NCBI RefSeq assembly: GCF_001278075.1
Contig: NZ_CP011340.1
Coordinates: 5,084,001 to 5,148,000, forward strand
DNA from: Streptomyces pristinaespiralis
GTDB lineage: Bacteria; Actinomycetota; Actinomycetes; Streptomycetales; Streptomycetaceae
Reading direction: 5' to 3'
DNA length: 64,000 nt
The notes under the pieces were generated by a model. The model did no database searches and was not told the origin of the DNA. It worked only from the letters and a program-made list of their open reading frames with translations. Numbering within the stretch: position 1 is the stretch's first letter; each line of letters starts with the position of its first letter. The position numbers were made by a program, and so were the translations under genes. Shown here in pieces: positions 37,377-45,695 of this stretch.

Positions 37377-38606
37377 TCACGCGGTCCGCGTGGCGGCGCC
37401 TGTGGGGGCCGGTGCGTGGCGCGTCCGCGCCGCCCAGCGCGTCGCCGGGCCCAGGGCGCAGGACGTCACCAGGAACAGGCCGCCGAGCAGCAGCCATCCC
37501 GCCGCGCCCGAGCCCATCAGCAGCGCGGTGAGCAGCAGTGGTCCCGCCGAGCGGGCGATGGTGACGCCTGCGCCGAAGAAGCCCTGGTACTCGCCGATGC
37601 GGCCGGCCGGCGCCAGGTCGAAGCCGAGCTGCCAGGCCCCGGCCGACTGGAGCATCTCGGCGGCGACCAGCAGGACCGAGCCGCCGACCAGGGCGGTGAT
37701 CGCGACCCAGGGCGGAGTCCCCGCGGAGACGGCGAAGGTCGCGCAGGTGAGGAGCATCAGGACGCCGGACCGGCGGACGGCACGGGCGGCCGTGCCGAGT
37801 CCGGTGACCGAGCGGGCAGTGCGGACCTGGAAGAGCACCACGGCACCGGTGTTGAGGATGAAGAGCGCCGAGACGAGCCACTCGGGGGCGTCCGTGCGCT
37901 CGGTGATCCACAGGGGGAGACCGAGGCTGAGCAGCGGCATGCGCAGCAGCAGCACGGTGTTGAGGAGCGTCACGACGGCGTACGGCCGGTCCCGCAGCAC
38001 TTCCAGCTTCGCGCCCCGGGCGACGTGCACCGGCGCTACGGCCGGCAGTCGCAGCAGGACGAGCGCGCACAGCAGAAAGCTCAAGGCGTCGATCGCGAAG
38101 ACCGCGAGATACGCGGACCTGGTTCCGACGGACAGCGCGACCCCGCCGAGCCCGGCGCCCACGGCGAGGCCCGCGTTCAGCGTCGACTGCAGGTGGGCCA
38201 GGGCGCCCGTGCGCTCCTCCTTGGCCACCAGACCGGCGAGCAGCGCCTGCCGGGCGGCGGCGAGGCCCGACTGGGCGGTGGCGTAGAGGCAGGCGGCGGC
38301 GAGGAACGGCAGGAAGTCCCGTACGGCCAGGAACGACGCGACCGCCGCGCCGGTCGCCAGGGCGAGCAGCACCGCCGTGCCGCGTGGGCCCCGGCGGTCC
38401 GCGACCCGGCCGAGCGGCACGCCGACGACCGAGCCGACGGCCCAGGCCACGGTCAGGCCGAGGCCGATCCTGGTGGGCGGGAGTCCGACCACGTGCGTGA
38501 AGTACAGGGCCGAGGTGACGTAATACGCGCCGTCGCCCACGGAGTTGCTCAACTGGGCGAGGGCCAGCGTCCGTTGCGGTCCCGCGGGCGGAAGGAGATT
38601 CGGCAT
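37377..38606 (-). CDS. MFS transporter
   Basis: The 409-residue protein has about twelve membrane segments and the MFS loop motif GRVADRRGPRG after the second segment. It most resembles drug or metabolite exporters. ATG at 38606 (MPNLLPP) follows TACCGT by 7 nt; longer upstream frames have no hydrophobic content. No regulator is adjacent, so the substrate is open. Confidence 0.88.
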   Translation of the reverse strand: MPNLLPPAGPQRTLALAQLSNSVGDGAYYVTSALYFTHVVGLPPTRIGLGLTVAWAVGSVVGVPLGRVADRRGPRGTAVLLALATGAAVASFLAVRDFLPFLAAACLYATAQSGLAAARQALLAGLVAKEERTGALAHLQSTLNAGLAVGAGLGGVALSVGTRSAYLAVFAIDALSFLLCALVLLRLPAVAPVHVARGAKLEVLRDRPYAVVTLLNTVLLLRMPLLSLGLPLWITERTDAPEWLVSALFILNTGAVVLFQVRTARSVTGLGTAARAVRRSGVLMLLTCATFAVSAGTPPWVAITALVGGSVLLVAAEMLQSAGAWQLGFDLAPAGRIGEYQGFFGAGVTIARSAGPLLLTALLMGSGAAGWLLLGGLFLVTSCALGPATRWAARTRHAPAPTGAATRTA

Positions 38607-38613
38607 GGCTGCG

Positions 38614-38619
38614 ACGGTA
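38614..38619 (-). promoter_or_regulatory. -10 box for leaderless MFS transcript
   Basis: TACCGT on the minus strand ends 7 nt before the ATG at 38606. Confidence 0.5.
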
Positions 38620-38749
38620 CGCAGCCGTCGGCCCCTGTGGGCAGGACAATCGGGCGCCCCGCGGGTGGGCCACTTGGCACCGCGGCGCCGAACAGTCGTG
38701 ACTGCGTACGGGCCGTGGCCGTGGCCGCGGTGGGGCGGGGACCGGCCGC

Positions 38750-39343
38750 TCAGGAGTTGTACGTGCCCTGCGCCCGCTCGAGGCCGTCGATCACCAGGCA
38801 CTCCACCGCGTCGGCCGCGCGGTCCACGAAGTAGTCCAGTTCCTTGCGTTCGGCCGAGGAGAAGTCCTTCAGCACGAAGTCCGCGACCTGCATCCGTCCC
38901 GGCGGCCGGCCGATGCCGAAGCGCACCCGGTGGTAGTCCGGACCCATCGCCTTGGTCATGGACTTCAGGCCGTTGTGCCCGTTGTCCCCGCCGCCCAGCT
39001 TCAGCCGCAGGGTGCCGTAGTCGATGTCCAGTTCGTCGTGGACGGCGACGATGTTCGACGTCGGCACCTTGTAGAAGTCGCGCAGCGCCGTCACCGGGCC
39101 GCCGGACAGATTCATGTACGACATCGGCTTGGCCAGGATCACCCGCCGGTTCGACGGTCCCGGAGCCCCGATCCGGCCCTCCAGTGCCTGAGCCTGCGCC
39201 TTGCCCGCCCGCTTGAAGGAGCCGCCGATGCGCTCGGCCAGCAGGTCGGCCACCATGAAGCCGACGTTGTGGCGGTTCGCCGCGTAGCCGGGACCGGGAT
39301 TGCCGAGGCCCACGATCAGCCAGGGGGCGTTCGTGTCGGACAT
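38750..39343 (-). CDS. pth: Peptidyl-tRNA hydrolase
   Basis: The 197-residue enzyme releases tRNA from peptidyl-tRNA that drops off the ribosome. Signatures are [18 protein letters not shown] with the catalytic His, the [10 protein letters not shown] block, HDELDIDYG and [12 protein letters not shown]. It lies downstream of rplY on the same strand, an arrangement common in actinobacteria; a hairpin at 39385-39416 separates the two. Confidence 0.97.
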   Translation of the reverse strand: MSDTNAPWLIVGLGNPGPGYAANRHNVGFMVADLLAERIGGSFKRAGKAQAQALEGRIGAPGPSNRRVILAKPMSYMNLSGGPVTALRDFYKVPTSNIVAVHDELDIDYGTLRLKLGGGDNGHNGLKSMTKAMGPDYHRVRFGIGRPPGRMQVADFVLKDFSSAERKELDYFVDRAADAVECLVIDGLERAQGTYNS

Positions 39344-39384
39344 CTGCGCTGCGTCTCCTCGTAAGGACGGCCGTGGACAGGGGA

Positions 39385-39416
39385 ACGGGGTGGCGGGCCG
39401 CAGCCCGCCACCCCGT
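39385..39416 (-). terminator. Hairpin between rplY and pth
   Basis: A perfect 14-bp stem (39385-39398 with 39403-39416) and 4-base loop lie 31 nt past the rplY stop, so pth probably relies partly on read-through or its own promoter. Confidence 0.8.
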
Positions 39417-39446
39417 CGGTCGTCAAGCTCGGGAAGAGCTTACGGC

Positions 39447-40043
39447 TCAGGCCTCGGCGGCCTCTTCGCCCTCGCCCTCGGCGCCCTCGGCGGCCGGCTC
39501 CTCGGCCTGCGCGGCCAGGACCTGCAGGACGACGGTGTCGTCCTCGACCGTCAGCGTGGTGCCCTTGGGCAGGGTGATGTCCTTGGCCAGGACGGAGTCA
39601 CCGGCGGACAGGCCCTCGATGGAGACCGTGACGGACTCGGGGATGTGGGTGGCCTCGGCCTCGACCGGCAGGGCGTTCAGCACGTGCTCGACCAGGAAGG
39701 CGCCCGGCGCCAGGTCGCCCTCGGTGTGGACCGGGATGTCGACGCTGACCTTCTCGCCGCGCTTCACGAGAAGCAGGTCGACGTGCTCCAGGAAGCCCTT
39801 CAGCGGGTCGCGCTGCACGGCCTTCGGGATGGCCAGCTCGCTCGTGCCACCGAGGTCCAGGGAGATCAGGACGTTCGGGGTGCGCAGGGCGAGCAGCAGC
39901 TCGTGGCCCGGCAGCGTGACGTGGACCGGGTCGGTGCCGTGACCGTAGAGGACGCCGGGGACCTTGTTGTCACGGCGGATACGGCGGGCAGCGCCCTTGC
40001 CGAACTCGGAACGGCGCTCGGCGGTGAGCTTCACCTCGGACAT
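39447..40043 (-). CDS. rplY: 50S ribosomal protein L25/general stress protein Ctc
   Basis: The 198-residue protein has an N-terminal 5S-rRNA-binding L25 domain (MSEVKLTAERRSEFGKGAAR start), the Ctc/TL5 C-terminal beta domain and an acidic tail rich in Glu and Ala. ATG at 40043 has GAGGAG 5 nt upstream; the in-frame GTG two codons earlier is too close to that site. Longer Ctc forms are induced by stress in other Gram-positives. Confidence 0.96.
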   Translation of the reverse strand: MSEVKLTAERRSEFGKGAARRIRRDNKVPGVLYGHGTDPVHVTLPGHELLLALRTPNVLISLDLGGTSELAIPKAVQRDPLKGFLEHVDLLLVKRGEKVSVDIPVHTEGDLAPGAFLVEHVLNALPVEAEATHIPESVTVSIEGLSAGDSVLAKDITLPKGTTLTVEDDTVVLQVLAAQAEEPAAEGAEGEGEEAAEA

Positions 40044-40128
40044 GTGCACTCCTCGTATTGAGCAGAAATCTGGTGGCGGTCACCCGGCCACGACAGGCCT
40101 GCTACGAAGAGCGCGTCGATAACGGACC

Positions 40129-40148
40129 GCCGCACGAAAAAGTGCGGC
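40129..40148 (-). terminator. Hairpin upstream of rplY
   Basis: A 7-bp stem (40129-40135 with 40142-40148) around GAAAAA lies about 86 nt before the rplY start. It may end residual prs transcription or be a leader structure of rplY. Confidence 0.45.
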
Positions 40149-40220
40149 CTCCCTCGCCGAGCAACTTCGACAGTCTACCCAGCACGATCCCTCAAGCCCA
40201 AAGTGGATCACTCCGGCGTG

Positions 40221-40280
40221 CGCGGGGCGGATCCCCGCGGCATGCGCAAGGGCCGCCCCGCGCGATGCGGGGCGGCCCTT
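40221..40280 (-). terminator. Double terminator after prs
   Basis: Reading leftward from prs, a perfect 14-bp stem (40248-40261 with 40267-40280, loop 5) is followed by a 7-bp stem (40221-40227 with 40233-40239). Confidence 0.9.
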
Positions 40281-40336
40281 GAGGAACGTTACGCCTGGCC
40301 GTTGTGCCGGGCCGTCGCGTCCGTCGCGCCGGTCCG

Positions 40337-41314
40337 TCAGGCCTGCTCCTCGAAGAGGCTCGTCACGGAGCCGTCCTCGAAGACCTCACGCACGGCACGG
40401 GCGATCGTCGGCGCGATCGACAGCACCTTGATCTTGTCGAGCTCCAGCTCGCCGGGGGTCGGCAGCGTGTTCGTCAGGACGAACTCGCTCACCTTCGAGT
40501 TCTTCAGGCGGTCGGCCGCCGGCCCGGACAGGATGCCGTGCGTCGCCGTCACGATCACGTCCTCCGCGCCGTGCGCGAAGAGCGCGTCCGCCGCGGCGCA
40601 GATGGTGCCGCCCGTGTCGATCATGTCGTCGACCAGGACGCAGACGCGGCCCTTGACCTCACCGACGACCTCGTGGACGGTCACCTGGTTGGCGACGTCC
40701 TTGTCGCGGCGCTTGTGGACGATCGCCAGCGGCGCGTCCAGCCGGTCGCACCAGCGGTCCGCCACGCGCACACGGCCGGCGTCCGGGGAGACGATCGTCA
40801 GCTTGTCGCGGTCGACCTTGGCGCCCACGTAGTCGGCGAGCACCGGCAGCGCCGACAGGTGGTCCACGGGGCCGTCGAAGAAGCCCTGGATCTGGTCCGT
40901 GTGGAGGTCCACCGTGAGGATGCGGTGGGCACCCGCGCACTTCAGCATGTCGGCGATCAGACGGGCCGAGATGGGCTCACGGCCGCGGTGCTTCTTGTCC
41001 TGGCGGGCGTAGCCGTAGGACGGGATGATCACGGTGATGCTCCGCGCGGAGGCCCGCTTCAGAGCGTCGATCATGATCAACTGCTCCATGATCCACTTGT
41101 TGATGGGCGCCGTGTGGCTCTGGATCAGGAAGCAGTCCGCACCGCGGGCGGACTCCTGGAAGCGGACGTAGATCTCGCCGTTGGCGAAGTCGAAAGCCTT
41201 CGTCGGGACGAGGCCGACACCCAACTGGTGTGCAACCTCCTCGGCCAGCTCGGGGTGGGCGCGGCCGGAGAAGAGCATCAGCTTCTTCTCGCCGGTCGTC
41301 TTGATCCCGGTCAC
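40337..41314 (-). CDS. prs: Ribose-phosphate pyrophosphokinase
   Basis: The 325-residue enzyme makes PRPP from ribose-5-phosphate and ATP for nucleotides, histidine and tryptophan. Diagnostic blocks are FANGEIYVRFQES, PSYGYARQDKKHRGREPISARL, VDLHTDQIQGFF and the PRPP-binding VCVLVDDMIDTGGT. GTG at 41314 has GAGGAGAC upstream. It follows glmU in the same direction by 124 bases, a pairing conserved in many bacteria. Confidence 0.98.
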   Translation of the reverse strand: MTGIKTTGEKKLMLFSGRAHPELAEEVAHQLGVGLVPTKAFDFANGEIYVRFQESARGADCFLIQSHTAPINKWIMEQLIMIDALKRASARSITVIIPSYGYARQDKKHRGREPISARLIADMLKCAGAHRILTVDLHTDQIQGFFDGPVDHLSALPVLADYVGAKVDRDKLTIVSPDAGRVRVADRWCDRLDAPLAIVHKRRDKDVANQVTVHEVVGEVKGRVCVLVDDMIDTGGTICAAADALFAHGAEDVIVTATHGILSGPAADRLKNSKVSEFVLTNTLPTPGELELDKIKVLSIAPTIARAVREVFEDGSVTSLFEEQA

Positions 41315-41438
41315 AGCACTGTCTCCTCAGACGTGTTCTCTGGTCGCGGAAGTCAGGGCACCAGGGTCCTGGACGCGAGCCAGCCGAATTTTGTGTGCAC
41401 GTATCACGGTACGCCGAGTTCGACGCAGCCGTTTTCGG

Positions 41439-42914
41439 TCAGTTCTCCTCGGCGACCTGTTCCGTTGCCACCGCAGCAGCCTGGGCGGCCGCGCTTCCGG
41501 GGCGCTTGCGAGCCACCCAACCCTCGATATTCCGCTGCTGGCCGCGGGCGACGGCCAGCGAACCCGCCGGCACATCCTTCGTGATCACGGAGCCCGCGGC
41601 GGTGTAGGCGCCGTCCCCGACCGTGACAGGAGCCACAAACATGTTGTCCGAACCGGTCCGGCAGTGGGAGCCGATCGTCGTGTGGTGCTTCGACTCCCCG
41701 TCGTAGTTCACGAAGACGCTCGCGGCGCCGATGTTCGTGTAGTCGCCGATCGTCGCGTCGCCCACGTACGACAGGTGCGGCACCTTCGTGCCCTCGCCGA
41801 GCGAGGAGTTCTTGACCTCGACGAACGTGCCCGCCTTGGCCTTCACGCCGAGGCGCGTGCCCGGCCGCAGGTAGGCGAACGGGCCCACCGTGGCGCCCTC
41901 GCCCACGGTGGCGGAATCCGCCACCGTGTTGTCCACCCGGGCGCCGGCGCGCACGGTCGTGTTCGTCAGGCGCGAGTTCGGACCGACCTCCGCGCCCTCC
42001 CCGATGTGCGTGGCGCCCAGCAGCTGCGTACCGGGGTGCACCACCGCGTCAGGCTCGAACGTCACGGTCACGTCGACGATCACCGAGGCCGGGTCCACGA
42101 CCGTGACGCCGGCCATCATGGCCTGCTCCAGCAGCCGCTCGTTCATCAGCCTGCGGGCCTCCGCCAGCTGTACGCGGTTGTTGATGCCGAGGATCTCGCG
42201 GTGGTCGCCGGCCACGGACGCGCCGACCCGGTGACCCGCCTCGCGCAGGATGCCGAGCACGTCGGTGAGGTACTCCTCGCCCTGGCTGTTGTCCGTCCGC
42301 ACCTTGGTCAGGGCGTCGGCGAGGAGCTGCCCGTCGAAGGCGAACACACCGGAGTTGATCTCGCGGATCGCGCGCTGCTCGTCGGTGGCGTCCTTGTGCT
42401 CGACGATCGCGGTCACGGCGCCGGTGGCGGCGTCCCGCACGATGCGCCCGTAGCCGGTGGAGTCCGGCACCTCGGCGGTCAGTACGGTCACGGCGTTGCC
42501 GTCGGCGGTGTGCGTCGCGGTCAGCGCGGAGAGGGTGGCGCCGGAGAGCAGCGGGGTGTCGCCGCACACGACGACGACGGTCCCTCCCCCAGAGCCTTCG
42601 GCCTGGGGGGACCCCCAGGCGTCGCCGAGCTCCTCGAGCCCCATGCGCACGGCGTGCCCGGTGCCGTTCTGCTCGGCCTGGAAGGCGGTGCGGGTGCCCG
42701 CGTAGTGCTCGCCGAGGTGCGCCTCGACCTGCTCCCGTGCGTGTCCGACGACCACAACGAGCTGCTCGGGACCGAGCTCGCGCGCCGCGGACACGACGTG
42801 TCCGACGAGCGAACGTCCGGCGATTTCGTGCAGGACCTTGGGAGTCTTCGACTTCATGCGGGTGCCCTCACCCGCTGCGAGGACGACGACGGCTGCCGGG
42901 CGATTGGCGCTCAC
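41439..42914 (-). CDS. glmU: Bifunctional GlmU (UDP-N-acetylglucosamine synthesis), with an in-frame insertion
   Basis: The 491-residue enzyme acetylates glucosamine-1-phosphate and then transfers UMP to make UDP-GlcNAc for peptidoglycan. The N-terminal uridyltransferase has LAAGEGTRMKS and CGDTPLL; the C-terminal half is a left-handed hexapeptide beta-helix (GPFAYLRPGT, NFVEVKNSSLG-like, NIGAGSVFVNYDG-like segments). GTG at 42914 has AAGGG upstream; the preceding in-frame region contains a tRNA gene and is not coding. Residues of about 100-111 (WGSPQAEGSGGG) are encoded by a palindromic element and look like an insertion in a surface loop before the CGDTPLL strand. Confidence 0.96.
   Translation of the reverse strand: MSANRPAAVVVLAAGEGTRMKSKTPKVLHEIAGRSLVGHVVSAARELGPEQLVVVVGHAREQVEAHLGEHYAGTRTAFQAEQNGTGHAVRMGLEELGDAWGSPQAEGSGGGTVVVVCGDTPLLSGATLSALTATHTADGNAVTVLTAEVPDSTGYGRIVRDAATGAVTAIVEHKDATDEQRAIREINSGVFAFDGQLLADALTKVRTDNSQGEEYLTDVLGILREAGHRVGASVAGDHREILGINNRVQLAEARRLMNERLLEQAMMAGVTVVDPASVIVDVTVTFEPDAVVHPGTQLLGATHIGEGAEVGPNSRLTNTTVRAGARVDNTVADSATVGEGATVGPFAYLRPGTRLGVKAKAGTFVEVKNSSLGEGTKVPHLSYVGDATIGDYTNIGAASVFVNYDGESKHHTTIGSHCRTGSDNMFVAPVTVGDGAYTAAGSVITKDVPAGSLAVARGQQRNIEGWVARKRPGSAAAQAAAVATEQVAEEN
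42582..42617. repeat. Palindromic element inside glmU
   Basis: CCCCCAG (42586-42592) pairs with CTGGGGG (42603-42609), and an inner GCC-TTC-GGC extends the stem; a further ACCCCCAG allows an alternative fold. The CCTCCCCCAG-CCTTCGGC-TGGGGGGACCC pattern is one I recognise as a dispersed Streptomyces small repeat. Here it is 36 bases, in frame with glmU. Confidence 0.65.
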
Positions 42915-43025
42915 GGGTATGCCCTTCGGCTTCGGGTGGTGGGACAACCGAAGGATACCGGGGGGTTTCGGGCCGGAAACGAGTGCGGGTCCCGACCGCG
43001 CAGGCCAGGACCCGAAGGTGGACAG

Positions 43026-43097
43026 CTCCCCCGCCAGGACTCGAACCCGGACATAAGGCACCAAAAGCCTCAGTGCTGCCAATTACACCACAGGGGA
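43026..43097 (-). tRNA. tRNA-Gln (UUG anticodon)
   Basis: The 72-nt minus-strand gene folds as a cloverleaf: acceptor TCCCCTG with CGGGGGA, D arm with AATTGGCAG, anticodon stem GAGGC/GCCTT around TTTTGGT (anticodon TTG), and T arm CCGGG-TTCGAGT-CCTGG. CCA is not encoded, as is usual in Streptomyces. It lies about 110 nt upstream of glmU in the same direction. Confidence 0.95.
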
Positions 43098-43491
43098 CCG
43101 TAAAGACGACCAAACCGGACAAGCGGCCCGGTGTCTGTTGGGCACACAACACTATGCCGTACCGACCGCCCTCCGTGCGACGGTAAAGGCCGGCGCTGCC
43201 GGTGATATGGGCGACCCGGCAACGGGGGTGCGCCTCCCCGGTGTTCCCGCGGACGAAACGTCGGGCCGTGGTGCTCGCGGGCGGGCCGCCCGGACGGCTG
43301 CCTGTCGGCGCCGGCCGGCTCGGCCCGGCCGGAAGCGGTTGATCGTCGTCCGGTACGCGACCGTCCGGGTCGAAACTCTGGTCGATTCACCAGTTCGAGC
43401 GGATCTGGCGTATTCGTCCTCGGAAACGAGCTCGCCGGATGCTGTCGTGCTCCCGTGAAAATGACTGGCACCCGCCCGTAGGCTGGAACGC
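43098..43491. other. Divergent intergenic region between tRNA-Gln and the histidine kinase gene
   Basis: No gene is seen. It should contain the tRNA promoter on the minus strand (a CATAGTGTT near 43150 is the best -10 candidate) and the kinase promoter at its right end. A TCGACC/GGTCG-type imperfect symmetry around 43360-43400 has no obvious role. Confidence 0.4.
43479..43484 (+). promoter_or_regulatory. -10 box for leaderless histidine kinase transcript
   Basis: TAGGCT ends 7 nt before the ATG at 43492. Confidence 0.55.
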
Positions 43492-44814
43492 ATGACCACA
43501 ACGGGGGCACAGCAGGAGGCCTCGGGTTCGACCGCCCGGGGCCCGCTGTGGTGGAGACGGCGGCGCAGTGCCGTGCTGGACGTGGGACTTGCCGTCGCCT
43601 CCGCCGTCGAGTGCGCGCTACAAGGTGTCGGGTTCGCGGATCAGGCCGCGCTGCCCGTGCCGTTGGGCGTGCTGTTCGGGCTGGTCGTCGGATCCGTGCT
43701 GGTACTGAGACGCCGGTGGCCCATCGCCGTCGTCCTGGTGTCCATCGCGACCACGCCGGCCGAGATGGGTTTTCTGATGGGGCTCGTCGGGCTGTACACG
43801 CTCGCCGCCTCCGACGTGCCGAGGCGGATCACGGCGACGCTGGCGGGGATGGCCCTGTCCGCGACGTTCATCGTGACGTTCGTGCGTGTGCGGCAGGACG
43901 TGGAGGCGGGTGACTACAGCGCACCGTACGTGCCGTTGATGGCCGTCTTCATGTCGCTGGGGCTGACGGCCCCGCCGGTGCTGCTGGGCCTCTACATAGG
44001 GGCCCGCCGGCGTCTCATGGAGAGCCTGCGGGAACGGGCGGACAGCCTGGAGCAGGAGCTGTCGCTGCTGGCCGACCGGGCGGAGCAGCGGGCGCAGTGG
44101 GCGCGCCAGGAGGAGCGGACCCGTATCGCGCGGGAGATGCACGACGTGGTCGCCCATCGCGTGAGTCTGATGGTGGTGCACGCGGCGGCGTTGCAGGCGG
44201 TGGCGTTGAAGGACCCGCAGAAGGCCGTGAAGAACGCGGCGCTGGTGGGGGACATGGGCCGCCAGGCGCTGACGGAGCTGCGGGAGATGCTCGGGGTGCT
44301 GCGTTCCGGCGAGAGCGGGGTGAGGGCGCGGTCCGACGTGCCGCCGCTCGCCGCCGTGGGCGCGGCCGCGGCCGCGGCCGCGGCGGCCGCCGCGGAGGAC
44401 GGGCCCTGCATCGCGGACATCGACGTCCTTGTGGGGCAGTCGCGGCAGGCGGGCATGGTGGTGGAGCTCGCCGTCCAGGGGGACGTACGGGCGTATCCGC
44501 CCGAGGTGGAGCAGACGGCGTACCGGGTGATCCAGGAGGCGCTGACCAACGTCCACAAGCACGCGGCCGGCGCCAAGGTGATGGTGCGCCTCGCGCATCG
44601 TGACGAAGAGGTCGCGATGCAGGTGGAGAACGGCGCCCCGGACGCGGCGGGCGGCGCGGCGGACGCCGGGCTGCCCAGCGGCGGCAACGGCCTGGTGGGC
44701 ATGCGTGAGCGGGTGACCGCGCTGGGCGGGGTCTTCGTGTCGGGGCCGACGGACGCGGGGGGCTTCCGGGTGTCCGCGGTGCTGCCCGACCGCGCGGAGG
44801 TCAGCCTGAGGTGA
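43492..44814 (+). CDS. NarL-type sensor histidine kinase (HisKA_3), orphan
   Basis: The 440-residue protein has about six N-terminal membrane segments (20-180), a coiled-coil with the phosphorylated H217 in ARQEERTRIAREMHDVVAHR, and an HATPase domain (EQTAYRVIQEALTNVHKHA to GNGLVGMRERVTALGG). An alanine run of about eleven residues near 291-303, from a GCGGCC repeat, separates the dimerisation and ATPase domains. No response regulator gene is adjacent; the two NarL-type regulators at 22 kb and 27 kb are too far away to pair by position. The mRNA appears leaderless. Confidence 0.93.
   Translation: MTTTGAQQEASGSTARGPLWWRRRRSAVLDVGLAVASAVECALQGVGFADQAALPVPLGVLFGLVVGSVLVLRRRWPIAVVLVSIATTPAEMGFLMGLVGLYTLAASDVPRRITATLAGMALSATFIVTFVRVRQDVEAGDYSAPYVPLMAVFMSLGLTAPPVLLGLYIGARRRLMESLRERADSLEQELSLLADRAEQRAQWARQEERTRIAREMHDVVAHRVSLMVVHAAALQAVALKDPQKAVKNAALVGDMGRQALTELREMLGVLRSGESGVRARSDVPPLAAVGAAAAAAAAAAAEDGPCIADIDVLVGQSRQAGMVVELAVQGDVRAYPPEVEQTAYRVIQEALTNVHKHAAGAKVMVRLAHRDEEVAMQVENGAPDAAGGAADAGLPSGGNGLVGMRERVTALGGVFVSGPTDAGGFRVSAVLPDRAEVSLR
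44361..44395 (+). repeat. GCGGCC simple repeat in the kinase gene
   Basis: Four to five near-perfect hexamer units encode the alanine run of the kinase linker. Copy number changes would alter linker length in steps of two alanines. Confidence 0.65.
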
Positions 44815-44854
44815 TCGGGGCCGGGCCGCGGGTCCGGGTGCCGGCCGCGTGCCG

Positions 44855-44962
44855 CGAATCCGGGCGGGCGCCGCGAACGCGGGCTGCCTGCCCGGCGCTG
44901 CATTGCCACGAATCCGGGCGGGCGCCGCGAACCCGGGCTGCCTGCCCCGCGCTGCATTCCGC
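44855..44962. repeat. 54-bp tandem repeat, two copies
   Basis: Units at 44855-44908 and 44909-44962 differ at only a few positions, and a shorter decayed CGAAGCC start follows. The unit length is a multiple of three and is open in more than one frame, but no gene is credible here. The surrounding 44815-45193 stretch (379 bases) between the kinase and the convergent SUKH-3 gene holds no other feature, apart from G+C-rich imperfect repeats. Confidence 0.8.
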
Positions 44963-45193
44963 GAAGCCACGCCGTCCGGCGCGGCGCCGTGGGCCGGGCG
45001 GTCGGGCCCGGGGCCGGTTCGGCGGCTCGGCCGCCGGGCGTGAAGCAGGGGCGCCGACCGTGCCTCGCACGCCACGTACACGGGCGGCGTGCGAAGCGGG
45101 GTGATGCGCCGCGACCCAGGGCTGCCAGCCAGCCAGCCGGCCCGGTCGGGGCGGGGCGCTCAGCACGGGGTGGGCCGGGTCAGGCGCGGGCGC

Positions 45194-45685
45194 TCAGCCT
45201 GGGGTGAGGCGGGTCGGCTGGACGCCGGTGACGAGGGTCGACAGGGCCTGGTCGATGTCGGCGCCGAGGTACCAGTCGCCGGTGTGGTCGATGCTGTAGA
45301 CCCGGCCTTCCACGTCCATGGCCAGCACCGCCTGCTGGTCGCCCTCCATGCCGAGCGGCGAGATCTCCGTGTCGAGGGCCCGGCCGAGGTCGGCCAGGGT
45401 GCGGGCCAGATGGAGGCCTTCGAGGGGGTCGAAACGCAGCGGCGCGGGCGCGTGCTGCCGTCCCGGCCCGGGCGCGACGACGGTCAGCCCGCCGAACTCG
45501 GCCCACGCCTCGACGACCGCCGGGAAGACCGTGTGCTGATGGCCGGCCGGCGAGACGTGCGCGCGCAGGGTGTCCGCCCAGTGCTCGGCCTGCTTGATGT
45601 CCCAGCGGCCTGGCTGCCAGCCCGCATCGCGCAGCGCGGCGTCGACGGCGACGGGGAAGCGGGTGGTGCTGAGGTGGTCGGGCAT
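45194..45685 (-). CDS. SUKH-3-domain immunity-like protein
   Basis: The 163-residue soluble protein resembles the SUKH-3 group: RFPVAVDAALRDAGWQPGRWDI at the start, VFPAVVEAWAEFGGLTV in the middle and a DGRVYSIDHTGDWYLGADIDQAL-like ending. SUKH proteins bind and neutralise nuclease or deaminase toxins. The start ATG is 10 nt after the stop of the YwqJ-like deaminase gene, so the two form an operon with toxin-like gene first and immunity-like gene second. No ribosome-binding site beyond the coupled context is clear. Confidence 0.82.
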   Translation of the reverse strand: MPDHLSTTRFPVAVDAALRDAGWQPGRWDIKQAEHWADTLRAHVSPAGHQHTVFPAVVEAWAEFGGLTVVAPGPGRQHAPAPLRFDPLEGLHLARTLADLGRALDTEISPLGMEGDQQAVLAMDVEGRVYSIDHTGDWYLGADIDQALSTLVTGVQPTRLTPG

Positions 45686-45695
45686 CGGTCGCGGG

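Noticed and set aside
42915..43082. N-terminal extension of GlmU to an upstream start
   Set aside because: The extension would run through the tRNA-Gln gene and lacks similarity to GlmU; GTG 42914 begins the family's conserved N-terminus.
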